64,000 bases of DNA from Pomacea canaliculata (Eukaryota > Mollusca > Gastropoda > Architaenioglossa > Ampullariidae). This document shows, piece by piece, positions 1-15,300 of the stretch; position 1 is the stretch's first letter, and every line of letters starts with the position of its first letter. Location of the stretch: assembly GCF_003073045.1 (NCBI RefSeq), contig NC_037601.1, positions 9,721,807 through 9,785,806 of the forward strand, in the 5' to 3' direction. Position numbers and translations under genes: made by a program. The notes below the pieces were generated by a model that saw only the letters and a list, made by a program, of their open reading frames with translations, was not told the origin of the DNA and did not search any database.

Positions 1-3000
1 GCCGTGCACACGTGTGTAGGGACGTGTGGCTCCCCTCGCCATCACTTCTGCTCAGATAGCCTCGTTATCAACAGAAAAAGAAAGGACGAACCGACAGGAG
101 GAGCTTATTGAAAATCGATTACCATTGCGGTAGGTTTAAAAAAATCAAAGTACTAGAGGGTTTTTTTTTTTTTTTTGCTATTTCCTTCCTGCTTCTAAGT
201 GACTGGTGGAGGGTTGAGGCTGAAATTGCGAGCTTGAGACTGCCAAGTGAGTGGTTAAACGTAAACAACGAGCTGCTACCTTCAAGTGAGTGCCGCCCGG
301 TTGCTGCCTCAATCATTCTGCCCGCCGGCGCCAGCGATGGGAGGAAGAGGGGAAACCTCGTGAAGCCGGCCTGACAAAAACATTTTGTGGATGGTGTGGA
401 CGCCCAGTAGACACAGAGCTTCTTCACCTTGGCAACAATAACCGACCGCAGCAACTCAGACTGAAAAAGGTTAACATAAGCAGAAGATAAACCGCTCTGT
501 GTGGATAAGTTGATAAGGTTTGAAGGAACTGCCTACAACAACGGCTACAACAAACCAAACCAACCAACAAACAAACAAAGTCCTGCTATCTCTCAGCTCT
601 GTTGCCAGAGGTGACCAACAGGCTGTGGGTTTTCCGCGGCTAGGCCAATACCATCATTTGTGTTACGACTACGACTACCGTATTTTAGCCGTTTTTTGAT
701 GGAACATCGTTTAATCGTCATCGTTGATGCTACGGCTGATATTTTTTGCCATGTCTCCTATACACAGGCTATACAGGGTAATGACTGTAATGACTGGTGC
801 TGAGAGTTGTAACATTTTGTAGCAGATGTCAGGATTTAATCGAACCAGTGTTCGACACACTTTAGTCAACTCACTTTGCGAACGCAAAGGACAGTGTTTA
901 CTGTATCTGAGCTAGTAACATTTGTAGTCTATCTAGTTTTTCTTCTACACTGTAAAGTTCGAGCTCGATGCCTGAGAGGACATTGTGATTGTTTTGTTGA
1001 CTTATTTGTCATCTGATTAATGGCTTTCCAGACCTCGTGTTCTTTTTTGCATTCTATAAGTGTGATAAACTAATTTTTCAGCTAGTTTCTTCTCATTGCA
1101 GTGGCTTTGTTTCTTTGTTTTCTGAACTCGCCTGGCACTACATATTTTTGCTACCAAAGCTGGCTGTTCGTTGAAAGCATGGAAACATGATGGCGGCGCT
1201 CGGAGCAAGTGGTTTGATCCAGCTGCAGTATATCAGAGGCCTGCTATTCACCATGCTTCTTTTCCAATTCATTGTACGAGATGTTCTGATCATTGGTGTT
1301 AGAGAGAAACTTTTTTTTTTTTTTTTGATAAATGAGTCGAGGATCAAATGACGATATCCGGAGATGAAAAGCTTTGGTGGTACGCAATATATGCAAAGAC
1401 CGAGATATGAAATTAGGTCTATTTTTAGACAGTCAATAACCAGAAAAAAGAGAGAAGCCTTGGGCTTTAAGATGAGATGGGGGTGGTTGGTTGTTTGTAG
1501 GCAGAAAAACTGGAGAAACAAGTACAGATCGACTGAGTGTGCAACACGTGCTGATTGACGAAGGTAAGGAGTGATGACGATCGCAGGGTTGCACTCGGAT
1601 TATCGGGGTAGCCAGGCCACGTGTCTTCAGGGTGGAGCTTAATTACCTTTTGTAAGAACAAGTACACTACCGCATCAAACACATCAAACCAATCTCAGTA
1701 ACACAGAAGGCCGACTACATTGAAAGGCTATTGATCCTGGCTTTCATTGAGTAGCCGCTACAGACAAGCACTCATGCCGCGCTACATCAAAGAAAGAAAT
1801 TGATTGGTTGTTTATTCAAGAGCCATAACCCCACAGAAGAGTAAAAACAACAATATATTACAATAGGTATGACCAGGATATGAGTATAAAATATAGCTAA
1901 CAAGAACTGCCATCAAACATAGGCTATTATTAATGAATTAATCTGTTCCCGTAGATATTAATTGAACTGAAAAAAAGATACAATACCGGAGTCTTGATTG
2001 AAGAAAATAATAAATTCATTTGTTCAGCGTAATATAGAATTTTATTTATATAAATCTTTCTCTATGACGGTGTAGACTTTCTGTCAGAGAAAGAAACAAA
2101 CCATCTTCCTCATTTAAGACAGTGGGTAGAGAAGGTCTCATGGTGTGTCTGTCTCATTAATAATGAATATTCCAATTTCACACAAAATTAATCTTTCTTT
2201 TAATTTTCTATAAATGGACTTTCTATAAATGAAGTAATATATAAATGAAGTCATTTATACGCTCTCTCTCACACACACACACGATTACAAGCATGCTCAC
2301 ACACGGAGTACACGAAGGACGAGAGAAGCAGGCTCATACTCTTTCCATGAAGCAGGTACGGACATGTCTCCCTGTCCTCCACAAGGAGGAGGCGGCAGGA
2401 GTGCTGCAGGTCGTGACATAAGAAGTGACCGGAGATGGACAGTTTTTGTGTCCTTGTCACAGCGTGGTTCTGCACGTGCGTGCCTCGTGACGGGTGTCGT
2501 GCGCTTGTCATCAGTTTTTTCGTAGGAGTAATAAACATTTGAATTGAAGACAAAGCCGACAATTCCTGGCCACACACACGAGGTTCAGCGCAGGAAGTCA
2601 TGTTAGTTTAAGTCGTACGTAAGCAAAGTTTCACCGTAGATAATCAACCTCATACACTTTTGTATTATAACATAAACTCTTGTTTTGTGTATGATAATGT
2701 TTAAATAGATATGGCAGTAAACTATCGCCTTCAATCAGCCTCGCACCGATCAAAGTAAATATTAATAAATATCTGTCATGAATGGACAAGTGTCATAGTT
2801 CGACTTTTGTGTGCTATTTTCTATAACAAGGGAATTTGAAGGTGGATATGAAAGGTTAAAGGAATGTAGAAGAGGAAGAGAGAGAGAGAGAACCTTGTTC
2901 AACCAAAGAGAGGCCGAAAGTCGTAGCATTGTCAGACTGTCGCCGCTCATAACGAGGACTGTTACGCCGCGGACTCCGAATGTTACCGTTATCTCGCCCG

Positions 3001-6000
3001 TTTGTAATGTAACACTTTTGATAATTTTTATGTCTTTACATATTTCTCTACATAGCAAATTAATTTTAATGGTTGATTAAACATTTCACTGCTAAATGAG
3101 GCAAAGATGTGAGGGTCGAGTGTGTGGAAAACACTATGTACTGACGAGTAACGCACACGTTTCAGGTTTCTACTCAGGAAGAATAAGTTACAGTTTGTAA
3201 CGACCCCTAGTGGTGTGAACTGAATGTTGACGACAGTGGATCAGCGGGTAACGCGTTGTCAGGGATTATACTTTGATGACGTCAGCCCCGTGACTACGTC
3301 TCAGCCACGTATTGTCCCCACGCGTCAAACTGCAGACGTAGTAGTTCACCTCCAGTGACCTAGTACACCGGTCATCCTCCCTTATAAGAATTGTATTCTT
3401 CGGTGACCCTCCCCCAACACACGAGCTGCGTGCGGCCAGCTTCCTCCTTTTTATCTCTCCTTCCTGCTGTCACGTGATATGACATGCCATAGTGACAGAG
3501 CGAGGGTCCGCACACCACTGCCCACAGTTTGGAATCCAAGGGCTGACTCCTAATTCACAACATTTCAACAGCATGACTTATTCCTCTGCAGAAGTGCCGC
3601 CACCTACAAAAGCCACATGACCCTTGTAGTACTGTCACACTTTCTACTTCTTTATACAGATGATCCTTGGGGATGAAGCTATGGTAAATATGGAATTTAC
3701 AACCATTTTTCTGGCCATCTAGCCACAGTGTATCTATAATTATGTTGTTCGCGGTGACCTATGACATCAAACTTTGTTCTGGAGAATGGCGAAGTCATTG
3801 ACAAAGACCATAGCCGAGCTTTATTGACTGGGAAAAGAGAAGACCTTTTTTCCATCCGATTTTTAGCAATTTTTACACCAACGAACACCAACTTCCAGCT
3901 TATTTTCATATGTATTTATCTGTTAAAATTTTTAAAATATCTTTCTGACAATTATTATATGCTATAAAGTATTTAAAATATTATCAGATAACTATTATCA
4001 CCTCTGCTCAAATGGTGATTAAATAATGGTAATGTCCTATTTTTCTATACAGCTCCGGTAAGAATATATGAATACAAGGTATAGATAATCATAATAAAAT
4101 TTTCTTATGATAAATTTTGCCATAACTGTTATGGCATGAAGATACATGTTAGTGTCACTCTAACAGTCAAATAAAAGTAGTCATGTTTAACTATGGAACT
4201 ATCTATGTTTTTTGTTGTTTGTTTTTGTTGGGTTTTTTTTTTTGCATTTGCTATTGGTTTTAAATAGAATAAAATAATAGAACTAAATTCCCAATTAGTT
4301 TTAAAGGCTTTTATTAGAATTCAGTTCTTAAAGTGTTCTGGTGAATTTCTTAAAATGGCTGGAATTTACTGACTCCACAAGTAAAGCAACAGCTTTTATA
4401 CCAGTGTAGTCCATTGAAATATCTGCAGGCAGCATAACCACAAGTATGAAGCCACAGATAATCATAATTTCTGAATTAAAGGTAAGATTAAAAATTGTGA
4501 GAATGTTCAACACTATAAATATAAGAAATATGAAGACAATATATTCACATTAGTAACAACAAATTATACAGATTATTGATTCACAAATGGATGATATATA
4601 TATATACACCCTCTTTATAACATACATATGAGACAAATTTTTGAGGTTGGTGACACAAATGTCAGACATGTAGACATGTAAATCACTGCAATACATGCAC
4701 ATGAGGCAAAGCAAATTATGCAGGCTGGGGAAACAAAATCAGAAGATATGTATCACTGTGCAATATACACAAGAATAAAACAAATTATACAGACTGGTAA
4801 CAGATATGTCAACAATGTATTGGTGGCACCGCAATGCTAGAAACATGGCTGTACCTGTGGGAAAACAAATGTTAAAAATGCATAGAGAAACTGAAAAATA
4901 ACCCTAACACTAATCTAGTGTTTCACTCCTTCATGCTGTTAAGAAAAGCACTAATAGTATGAGCACAGTATGAAAAAAGGAAAACTCTAGAGGCATCAGG
5001 TTACCAATTGCAAAGTGGTGTCAACTAAAAATTGTATGTTACAAGCTACACAGTTCTGTTAATAGAGCTCATGGAACTCGTGCATGTATTTGCGATGCAC
5101 GAGACCACTTCTCACTCACTGACCCACCCAAGCGCCCGGCACGATCCAGGAGTTCGAAAGCATACGTCACCATTCTGTCCGTTTCATCCCCTCCCTCCCC
5201 ATCTGCCCCGTCACCCGGAATACTAATCCTGCCACCCTCTGTCCCAGCCACTGGGGTCATCCATCATCAGAGCTTACAACTGCTGCTTAAAATTTTCTTC
5301 ACACGTCACATTCAGCCACGCGCAGCCTCGCAGCCGTCTGCTTTGAGAAAATTTCATTTCAAGCTCCACCCTTCCCCATTCACCCCCAACTTCCCCCTCA
5401 ATCCTCCCGAGAGCGGGTAAGCGGTGTGGGGTATGCTGGTTACTGGACGGCGAGGGCCAAGTGGGCCCAAGTGGGCCACGCAGTCAGTAACCTGTCGTCT
5501 CGCAAGACTTGTAAGGAGGACTGTGCTGCTCTTCCTTTCGCCTGCAGTCTCGTGTCCATGGAAACCACAGCCATGCGCACTCCTGAAGATTGATGGCGCC
5601 GTCTCCTCACGGGGATGAGCTGTAGTCAGGCTGCGGTCCGCCGGGTAGCAGAAGGGACGAGGGATGAAGACGTGCGCCATTTGTAGGCCGGTGAAACCTG
5701 TTACAGCAACACCATCAGGCGAGGGCTGGAACAAAAAACATGGCGACTACAAAATCACTGATGCCAGAACTTGATATGCCGAGGAAAATGGGAATATAAA
5801 TGTTGGGGACATGAATAGTTATGACAAGATATTCGGACTTATAAATATAATGCAAAATAACAAAACTGGGGCTCCAGTGGCAAGACATTAACTTCCGGTG
5901 ATAAGAAGGTAGTGGCTTACACTGCCTCACGCATGTTGCATAAGACGTGGCATGCAGACATGAAGACATAAGTATACATTTACTTATATAGGTTTAGAAA

Positions 6001-6189
6001 CAAAAATTGATATCTTGACCTCTGACCCCTAGGTTTTCAGACATCCTGGTCCTTGCGCATGTTGAAATCATCTTCACATCCGGGCCTTGTCAGAGCACAA
6101 ACGTCACTCACACGTCAGCCTTGTAATTATCTGTAGAAACAATCAGTTGTTGTAGTGTTGACATCAGTCTCTCTCTCTCTGGCCTACAG
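1..6189. other. Region upstream of the receptor exons, no gene recognised
   Basis: No credible coding frame. Probably holds the upstream intron and perhaps the 5' UTR/signal-peptide exon of the receptor gene, which I searched for and did not find. Contains small CA/CT-rich runs (for example 2268-2281) and T/A homopolymers. Confidence 0.6.
3277..3284 (+). promoter_or_regulatory. Full CRE palindrome TGACGTCA
   Basis: Consensus CREB/ATF site about 2.9 kb upstream of the first receptor exon found. It lies in a locally GC-richer patch (3240-3480). Without a known transcription start it is only a sequence match. Confidence 0.25.
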
Positions 6190-6332
6190 GTGGCGCTGCG
6201 ACCTCCCACGACATGATCCGCCTGCGGCGAGACGTGCTGTCCAACTACAGTCGGGGCATCGTGCCCCTCCACAACCAGAGCCAGTCCGTGCATGTCAACG
6301 TGTCCTTCTTCCTCATCATGATTCACGACCTG
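6190..6332 (+). CDS. Receptor exon 1 in window: N-terminal helix and first beta strand
   Basis: Acceptor CTACAG before 6190, donor GTACGT at 6333. The exon begins with the last two bases of a split codon and ends on a codon boundary. It encodes the N-terminal helix (RLRRDVLSNYSRG) and strand SVHVNVSFFL. Three N-glycosylation sequons (NYS, NQS, NVS) fall here. A preceding exon of phase 1, expected to carry the signal peptide, is not identified. Confidence 0.85.
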
Positions 6333-9300
6333 GTACGTGCGTGCGTGTGCGTGTGTGTGTGTGTGCAGTTCATATTTTTGTTTTCTTGGGCTGTTGAGAC
6401 CATCTTCAACAAACGACAATAAATTGTTTTCCTTCGGAAAATTGAGACAGTACAACTGTACAATGGCCATAATGAGCAACGCTTAGCAGCTGTCTTTAAC
6501 AACCATTGTAGATGTTTGCTGTACTGTCCTCTCACCACCTGGTCATCAGAATGTTCACCTGGATGACATCATCGCCAGGGCGTCCGGTGCTCATGGCGTG
6601 TCTGTGATTTTGTTTACCTGAGTGTTTTTCCTGTGTGTGTTTCTTCTGTGTGTATGTTTCTTTGTCTGTGACGGCATGGACAGAGGAAAATAAGGGGAAG
6701 GGAGTAGAAAGAGTAGGAAAAGGAGTGAACATGCAGAAAGGAAAAAAAGAATGGTAACTCAAAGAGGCGGATAAAAAGGGGGAACAAAATGTGGTGGAAC
6801 AAAAAAAAAATCTTACAAATGGGAATGACTGAGGTAACAAAAGCGGACAATCATAACGGACACCAAAGACAAGAACAAAAGTGAATACTAAAATTGGATC
6901 ATGAGAGAAATGAAGAAAGACTAATGAAAGGAACACAGGAGATTCTGCAGATCGTTGCATTGTTTTGTCGTCTATGTTGAATTTTGATTGGCGCCGACTT
7001 TCAGGAAAGGAATGTTGGGATTTTTTTCCTCCTTTTTTCTTTCTGTTTTATGTGTTGTTGGTAGTTGCACCACCTGTCAAACGAGCTCCAACCCATCATG
7101 TAGGTCATGGAAAATATGGAGCAGGAAGAAAGAGGAAGAGCTGTGAGTTAGGAAGATGATGACAGTTATGGACAAGATGCCGTTGAGGTCTGCCGCTCTC
7201 TGCTCATAGACATCAGGCGCCTGGCCTTGTGGGTAGCACGGGAAGCAGTGAGGTCAGTTAGTGCGATGCTAAGCTTGCCATCAAGGAGAGGTGAGAAATC
7301 ATGTACCTCCGGGGTTATTAGGTACTCCACCGGGATGGTGGTGGATGTGGGCATAGTTGAGGGGAGGAGAGGCGGGGACATAAAGAGGTAACCTCAAAGT
7401 CATCTGCGAACCTTGTTGCCGCCACCTACAGGCAGGACTGGGTAGCCAGCCCTTGCTGACAGATGTAGCTCTCCATGCAGCCCATGGCTACAACACAAGA
7501 TAACTTTGGTACAGTAATTAGAATTATTTGCATTTATATTGAGCAGAATGAATAGGTCGTTCCTTCATCTCTGTTAACAGCGTTTATGGCCTGGCAGGGT
7601 GACGACCTACCCTTTGATGCATTCAGGGAGCGAAGTAAAGCGAGAGGTGAGGGCGATGGAGAGATTGAGAAAGATGGGAGAACTTGTTCATCCTTACACT
7701 GAAATCGAGATAAATAACCGACGTGGACTTCACTTATTTTAGTTATGTTCCGTGTATGACCGCACGGTGGCGCCGATAGCAGCAATGATGAGTGTAGTCA
7801 GTGTAACTGTTTACTGTCACTGTCACTGGCACTGTCACTGTCACTAATAACGGTTATCTTTATAGTGCCACATCCCATCCATAAGAACAAGCTCGTGGCG
7901 CTTTACAAACAATACTAATCACGTGATGAGAACCTCTCAGTGTATGGCGCCAAAGAAGACCTAAAATAATCGGTCATGGATGGTAAATAAGTAAAGAGTA
8001 AATACTAAGGGCTAACTTCCCGCCATACTCAGTCATTTTATCTGCAAAAATACGGTTTAGTCTAATGCCGGCCTCCCATCCGTCCAGCGAAATTGTCCAT
8101 TTTTGTTTTTCTTGTGCTCTGTGTAGACATCGGTGTCCAAAATATAACCTTTGTGTATGTCTTTGTCTCTCGTATCGGATTCTGTGTGTAGACACTCGTT
8201 TCTCATGTCTAATTCTGTGTAGAATGGATCTCACAGGTCAAGTTATGTGTAGACATTTGTCTCCCATTCACAGTTATGTGAGGCCATTTGTCTCGGGTAT
8301 CGAGTAGCTGTGCAGACACTTGTCTCCCCAACCTTCTCTCTTACTGGGGTAGACCTGGCACTGTCGGGTGCAAATCAGTTAAGAGAACTGAGAGATACAC
8401 AACAGGCAGCAGTTCAGCCACTGAATAACGAAATTGTGTGAGAGGGAAACCTCTTTCATCAGATGGACAAAAGTTATATTATGTATGAATCTCAAGAGTT
8501 TAAAAGTTACATTATGTCATAACTTACCTAAGATATTATCGTATTTTGTACATTTCAGCCACAAAGTTATCTCATTTCTCGGAATCTCTACCTCTGTTGA
8601 GTACTAGATAACCTTATTTGCACTACTCCAGTTACACATCAATAAAACCTGAAAATGACTTCAGTTATTTATTTTTTTTAAAAGCTCTTTGGTAACAACC
8701 AGCACCACCGAAAGCTGAAGAAATGAATACTCCTTAATTAAAGGGACCAAAAACCAGAAACGTATTCATCATGTCTGGAGGACAAAAACCATCCTCGGCT
8801 GATTGAATCCGGGCTCTTGCCGTAAGCTCTAACATCTTTAGTTGAATTCTTTGCCTTTTCTGTTTCTACATGAGCAATCCTGTTGGTGTGAGCAGTGGCT
8901 GTGTACAGCCTGATTCATGAAACCCTTCATCTGTGGCTTGTGTCTTGCATTGTAGCATCAACGCTCAATATTGTAATCTCCTCGCCATCGCTGCTCCGGG
9001 GGTCAGAGGTTAAAGATAAAACGGGTAAAGGCTGCGACAGCTGCTCGCTCTGTCTCGGGTGCAGTCACAGAGATGCTGGTCCACGAGGGTCTGGCCGCAT
9101 CCCCTGGCGCCACCAGTCGCTGGCTTCTTCATTTTGCTGATTTTCCACAGGGAGCGAATTCTGATTTATCTGCTCACATGACGAGGAGTTGCGTAACTTT
9201 TGTCCCCAACATGTTCCATTCGTCAATAACTGGCAGGGAGGGAAGGAGAGGGGGGATTAGGATAAATACCCGGATGAAGCTGCGACACAGCTAAAGACGG

Positions 9301-12300
9301 TCTTGCTAGACGCCAGACAAAGTGGCGGACATTGTTCTGACATCTCCTGGTGACACTGTTGGTGTTAAAGGTCACCAAGAGTGCAATGATATGTTTTTGA
9401 AATTTCTGGCTTCAGTTCAGCTTCCAAAATCTACGAGAGGAGCTTCTTGGCGCACTGGGACTGCTCATACATACTGCAATACATACTGCCATGCATAATA
9501 TTATATTGTTTCTATACTCATAGATGTTTTGGCTATACGTTATTGCTGTTGCTGTCTATATATTATTATTACTGCTCTTTATATATATGAGGATTGTTCT
9601 GTCTATAAGCGAGGACTGCCAATGACTGTATTGTATTTATATTTTGAATATGTTGATGTTGATACGCTGGGATTGGTCAATCAGTCGTGACGTGTTTGCC
9701 AAAGTTACTTGCAATGGCACGGGTAGATAACTCAGGTTTTCAATCCCCCCCTACCCCCGGCCATGAGCACCCCTACAACGATGATTGGACGTCGCGGCCT
9801 CTCAAGCTGTCAGTGGCGCCGCCTGTAATGGGGGAGGCAAATAGCTGCTGGCTGCTTCAGACAGTTAGGGAGGAGAGAAGAGCGAAGGTGATGGAAGTGA
9901 TTACAGTCTTCACTCTGGGAAAAGGGTCGTTTAAAAATATAGGAACACATCACAAAGAAAAAAACCTTAAATGGAAGAGAAAGGGATTTGTAGGGCCTCA
10001 CCCCAGTCCACCCGGCCCCTCACACCTCCCATGACATGTCACTGAGTAGAATGTCACCACAACATCAAGTTGTCATCATTACGCTCGTCAGTAAAACATC
10101 GCATTTACATCGTTACATCGTCATGACAGTAATTGATGGAACACCATCAATGGAATGAATAATCAGTGGAACAATTAATATTCACATCGTGCGAAGACCT
10201 GCAAGTTGCTGATGGCGGGTAGTGACAGGAAGCACTGACTGGAGGCGCCCTGTGAGCTGGTGTTCGAGGCTCTCCATCTTCATGTGTGAGTGAGATGTGT
10301 TCAACTAACAAGACCTTTTTTTAACAGAAAAGAAAGTTTAATGCAGCTGTTGAAAAAAACATCGGTTGACAACACAAAAGTTTGCGACATACAGCTACAA
10401 CAGATTACGACATCGAGAAAGTAGTCGCATGAAAAAAACCGTAGCTGCTAAAACAAAGTTTTTATGAAATAGGTGACAGTTCTCTGAAAAAATTCTCTGT
10501 GGAGGTCTTCAGAATGTGGGCTCGACCATGTGCAATCTGTGTACTATCTGACAGTTAAAATCGCATTTTGTTTTCCTTTCTTAAATAATTAGTGCTATCA
10601 AACAACTTCATGTGATGCGCCAAGGAGTAATTTCCCTTTTGATTAGCCCACATCCTCTTGTCACGAAGCATCTAAACTACAAAAAAGTGATTCCGAGACC
10701 AACAGTACCCTCTTGGGGGAGGAAGACTAGAACAAGCTGTCTGTACCTCAGCGTGAAACCGTTTTCATTACCTTGACAAATTTTTAAAATGAGGCCACTG
10801 TTAGAGGACAAGAAAAGAAACATCACAGTTAGCTCATTAGCGTGTTTCAGTTGGTTGAAACTAATTACTTCTTTAATTTGCTCTAACCCACCCAACCCTA
10901 ACCCTGCTTTTTGCATCAAAGATTGTCAGCCATTCGTTCGGCCTTCCTGTAAAGGTCATGGCGGGGTCAAAGATCGGAACTTGGAGCGCAACCCTCGGCG
11001 CAGCAAGATTACAATTTTATTTCTCCGGACTGTTACTTAATCTGACAGAGGTTAAATCCAGAAATTTTCCCTTTTTGTAGGAAAGGCGCTTCTACACAAA
11101 TTTTATAATATATCTAAATTCTAAAGACAATTATTTGTTTTATTTATATATTTTTTTCTATCAACCGAGGTTATTTTCCTGTCATACTAATTGACATCTC
11201 AGTGTTTGTATTCTATAAAGATGCCACGCCAAATTTACTTACGTTCTCAGAATTATCTTTTTGTGATTTTTTTTTCGCTAATCAATTGCAAAAATAATTT
11301 CCTCAAAATCTTGCACGTCAAGTTTATCTCTTACCCTAAAAACCTTTTTTTTTCCTTGCAGTGGTTTTTTTTTCTGTGACTTGTAACACGCGAGAGCAGA
11401 CGACAAAGCACACAAGACATGGGGTGGGAGGGAGGGATGCTGGCTCTAGGGCACGAGGTGGGGTAGGGGTGGAGTGGCCGAGAAGTGTCAGGGAAGACAG
11501 AGTTAACTCCCTGTTTACGTTTTCTAGTCACGTGGTGACTTGGCGTTGACGTGAGTCTGGGGACTGAGGGTGAGCTGACGATTCTCCGGACCCGCGACTC
11601 CAGCGGCCAGCAGTGCCAAACAAGGGAAATAAGTCTTAATGATTAAATACGTTACAGGTGGCTAGTGCCGCTGAACTGAGTACAGCACGTGCAGGCCTGA
11701 CACACGAGCTTACTAAATATACAACAGAGACACAGAGACAAACAGGAGGTTGCTAGACAAACACACAGACACGCAGGCAGGTAGTCAGACAGGCAGACAG
11801 ATTAGAGTCGCGTGCACAGCCTACAACCAGATACTTCGGAGTAGATAAACAAGAATGAGAATTGTTTGCAAAGCTGTAAACAGTTCAGTTACAAGAAGCA
11901 AAAGTAACACACAACAAAGATACTATGACACCATGACAATAATACCGACCTTGCTGACTGATCTCCATGTGAAGTAAAAGTTTATTTAAACTAAACCATT
12001 TGAAAACATGCATAAATTTATTTTGTTTCCTGTTTTCAGGACATGAAAAACCAGGTGCTTACTGCAAGCGGGTGGCTGAAGATTGTAAGTATTTCCAGCC
12101 ATGTGTCAAGGCTTGACATGTAGTGATAATAATAGACAGCGAGGACAATAAAGACGACAGTGTCGACGACAGACAGTGAAGTCTATGGACATTAAGGATA
12201 TGATGAACATCAGCGTCCAACGTGCAGGTGGTCGTGTTAGAGACACTCAGGTCTAGCATCTCTGTCCGTAGAGGGAGGGGAGTGGCGCTGCCGACCGACG

Positions 12301-15300
12301 GACTCACTAGGGTCAGGGTGTGGCATGTCTACCACTCGTAGACTTCATCACCGTCTCCCCCAGTTCTTGCCCCCAAACTCTCCGCTTTCCCTCCATTCTC
12401 CCTCCCTTGGTCCTCCCCCAACTCTTTTTCTCTCAGATCACTTGCTCCGCCCCTCGGAGGGCCCAGCCTGGATGACTGACAGCCGTCATGGTGTGACTGA
12501 GAATGGACGACTGTTAATTGCGAGGCCCTCAGGCGTGACCAGCAGCAGACCGTGCGTCTTACTTATCCTGGAGCCTGGCCACATAAATAAATCATGTGGC
12601 CCCAGCGTCTGTGTATCTCCCCCCGGCCCTACCTCAAGTGGGTTCCTTTCAGTGCAGATTACTTGGAGCCTGAAACTCAGGTTGTCGGCTGAATACCAGG
12701 CTGGAATGGAAAGAACAGGTTAAAGACGAATAAATTGTTTTGCTTTCGTTTGTTTTTCTTTCCTTTCCTTGAAGTTTTAAATATGAAAACAACAGACTCC
12801 GACATAACTCCGGGGTAACGATAGTAACCAAGGGGACAACTTAGGCCAAGCAAGGGTTCGCATAAAAGCCTCGCAAGAAAAATTAGGTCCTAGGTACTAC
12901 TTTGTGTGTTGGAGTCATATTTGTGAGTACGGTTCCAGACGCTGCACGTCACTCACTTGTGGATGAATATTTTCTGTCTGCATGTCTGTCTGTGTATATT
13001 CATGTCTATCTTCTTTCTCGGCGTTTTCAAACATTCAGCTCACAAACCGCCATGGACTTCCGTTGGATGTCAGCCGTCGATGAGGCAGCAAAGTCTTTGC
13101 CACACTCTCTCTATTCTCTGTCTGCCTTGTCAGACTAGAACCCTTCTGAAGGGCTGCAGTCCAACCTCTCCCCTACCTTGCCACCTATCTCGCCTTCAAC
13201 TATAGTCGACTGTTAGGTGGTGTGGGAGCTACCCGGGAAATGAATCAAATGATCCTCAATCCCCAAACATCTTTTGAAGTGTGACTGGAATCTCCAGTTC
13301 GTGACACTGTCACACAATGTGCTTTTGCCGTCCTCATATTTAGTACATCAAGCATTGTCTTGTGGGAGCCCCCATCATGTTTAGGGCATTAAAACTTTGT
13401 GAGAGTGCAATGAGCCTCGTCTTGTGTGAGTCCTCATACTCACAGCTTCTCGTGTCCTTAAATGCCTGGACTTCCACTTGACTCTTGCACAAGGCAAAGT
13501 GTCTTGAACTTGTAGAAGAACTGAGTTTCTTCAGGACGGGTTCATGACACAGGCAGGCGACAATGTCTTCCCTTCTCATCCATTAAATCCTTTTTCCACC
13601 ATTTACCCAAGGTCCCATCCCCTACCCCCACAGTGCGAAATTGCCTTACGGTGGAAGCACTTCTCCCAAAAGCTTCAACAGCAAATAAGATCAAACATCG
13701 CTGGACATTGTTTACACATTTACATTGTTTACATTGTAATTGCGAGGGACCGTGGAGTGGACGCATGTAGCATGGTGTAGCACGTTATTCATGCTTAGGA
13801 TGGAGGTTTTGTGGTATTAATTGATGGAAATTGCCAACTGTGAGGTTAGATAATAAATAAACGGTTGAGGATTTCCGGAGCTGAAATTTACAAAATAAAT
13901 TATCTACCTAGTATATGTACAACTCAGATCAGCTGACTGAATCTTGAAGTCAAGGTCTGTATTTGCATTATCTACCTGTATATTTACAACTCAGGTCACC
14001 TGAAGTCAAGGTCTGTATTTGCAGGACTGGCGGGACGAGTTCCTGGTGTGGAATCCTGCAGACTATGGCGGCATCGACGAGCTGATCGTCTTCCAAAGGG
14101 AAGTCTGGCTGCCCGACTTGTTTGTGGAGAACACGTGAGTGTCAATAGAAATACTGTACTTGCCACTGTACCCTGTAACTAGACAATGTACACTATACAG
14201 TGTACAATATACAATATACCGAATCTGCTTAATGTTCCTGTTCACTAGGAATATACACGTGTGGCAGTGGTGAAGGTGGTAATAGTGTGGGGTCTGGTAG
14301 TGATGATAATGGTAAGATTGTGGGGTCTGTCAGTAATTATAACGGTTATATTGTGGGGTCTGTCAGTAATTATAACGGTTATATTGTGGGGTCTGGCAGC
14401 GATGCGAATGGAGACCAGTCTTCTAGAAACGGGGCAAGTCCTAATGACTTCTCAGTTCTCTTCCCTACCCACGAGGAATCCCACTCCTGGCTCGGGTGTG
14501 GTTTCCTGCCCGCTCTACCAGAGCCTGTGACCATCATCCGCTGCTGTCTCTCCAGAGCCCATCATCTGTTATCTACGAGGCTCACGATGTCCCACTTGTA
14601 AGGTTTGATCACGTGTGAGCTCGTGCACCTTGTTGCGTTGGCTGTACGTGCGGACATTCCACGTGACGACGGCGGTTCCTTCTGTGAGCAAATGTCTGGC
14701 TGCTGACTTGTTTGACTGAGTCCCACACTTTGCCCTCTACCCTCCCTCAAGTGTGGCAAAGGGGAGAGTGGCTGTTCCTCCAGGCCTCCACCGGTCCGGC
14801 AAGTTGTTACTTCCATTGTGTAATAATGGTCTGGTCTTTGTGTTTGTCCGCTTGGCGGCGCGCGTCTCCTGTCCAGCATCAGTTCGATATCTGTGTGTGC
14901 AGCAAACTCTCCCCCTCCTCCAGGCGGGGTGGGCACCCGACTCCATGGCGGGTTCGGAAAGATAAGACAATTAGGAAGAGGAGATGGACACCATACTCAC
15001 ATAAAGTTGGCCCCGAAAAATCTTATGTCTCTAACACATCACTTTTTTCCCTCTGTATCATCATTTTATTTTCTATAAATATTTCATCCATATGTCATTT
15101 TATTTTATCTGTGTAACCATTTTATTTCCTCTTTGCATTTTAGTTCATCAATATTTTATGATCCTTTAATTTCTGCTGAACAGTCGTGTAGTTAGTTCCC
15201 TGGACTCAAAGCAAAATTTGATGGTTTGAGATCCGTCCACCTGCTCCAAACTCGCTTAAACACAAGTTGTACCCGGTTACAGCAGCTGCCTTGAGTGAGA

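Noticed and set aside
5032-5734. Signal-peptide exon of the receptor gene
   Set aside because: Several short frames were examined upstream of 6190; none combines Met, a hydrophobic core and a phase-1 donor.
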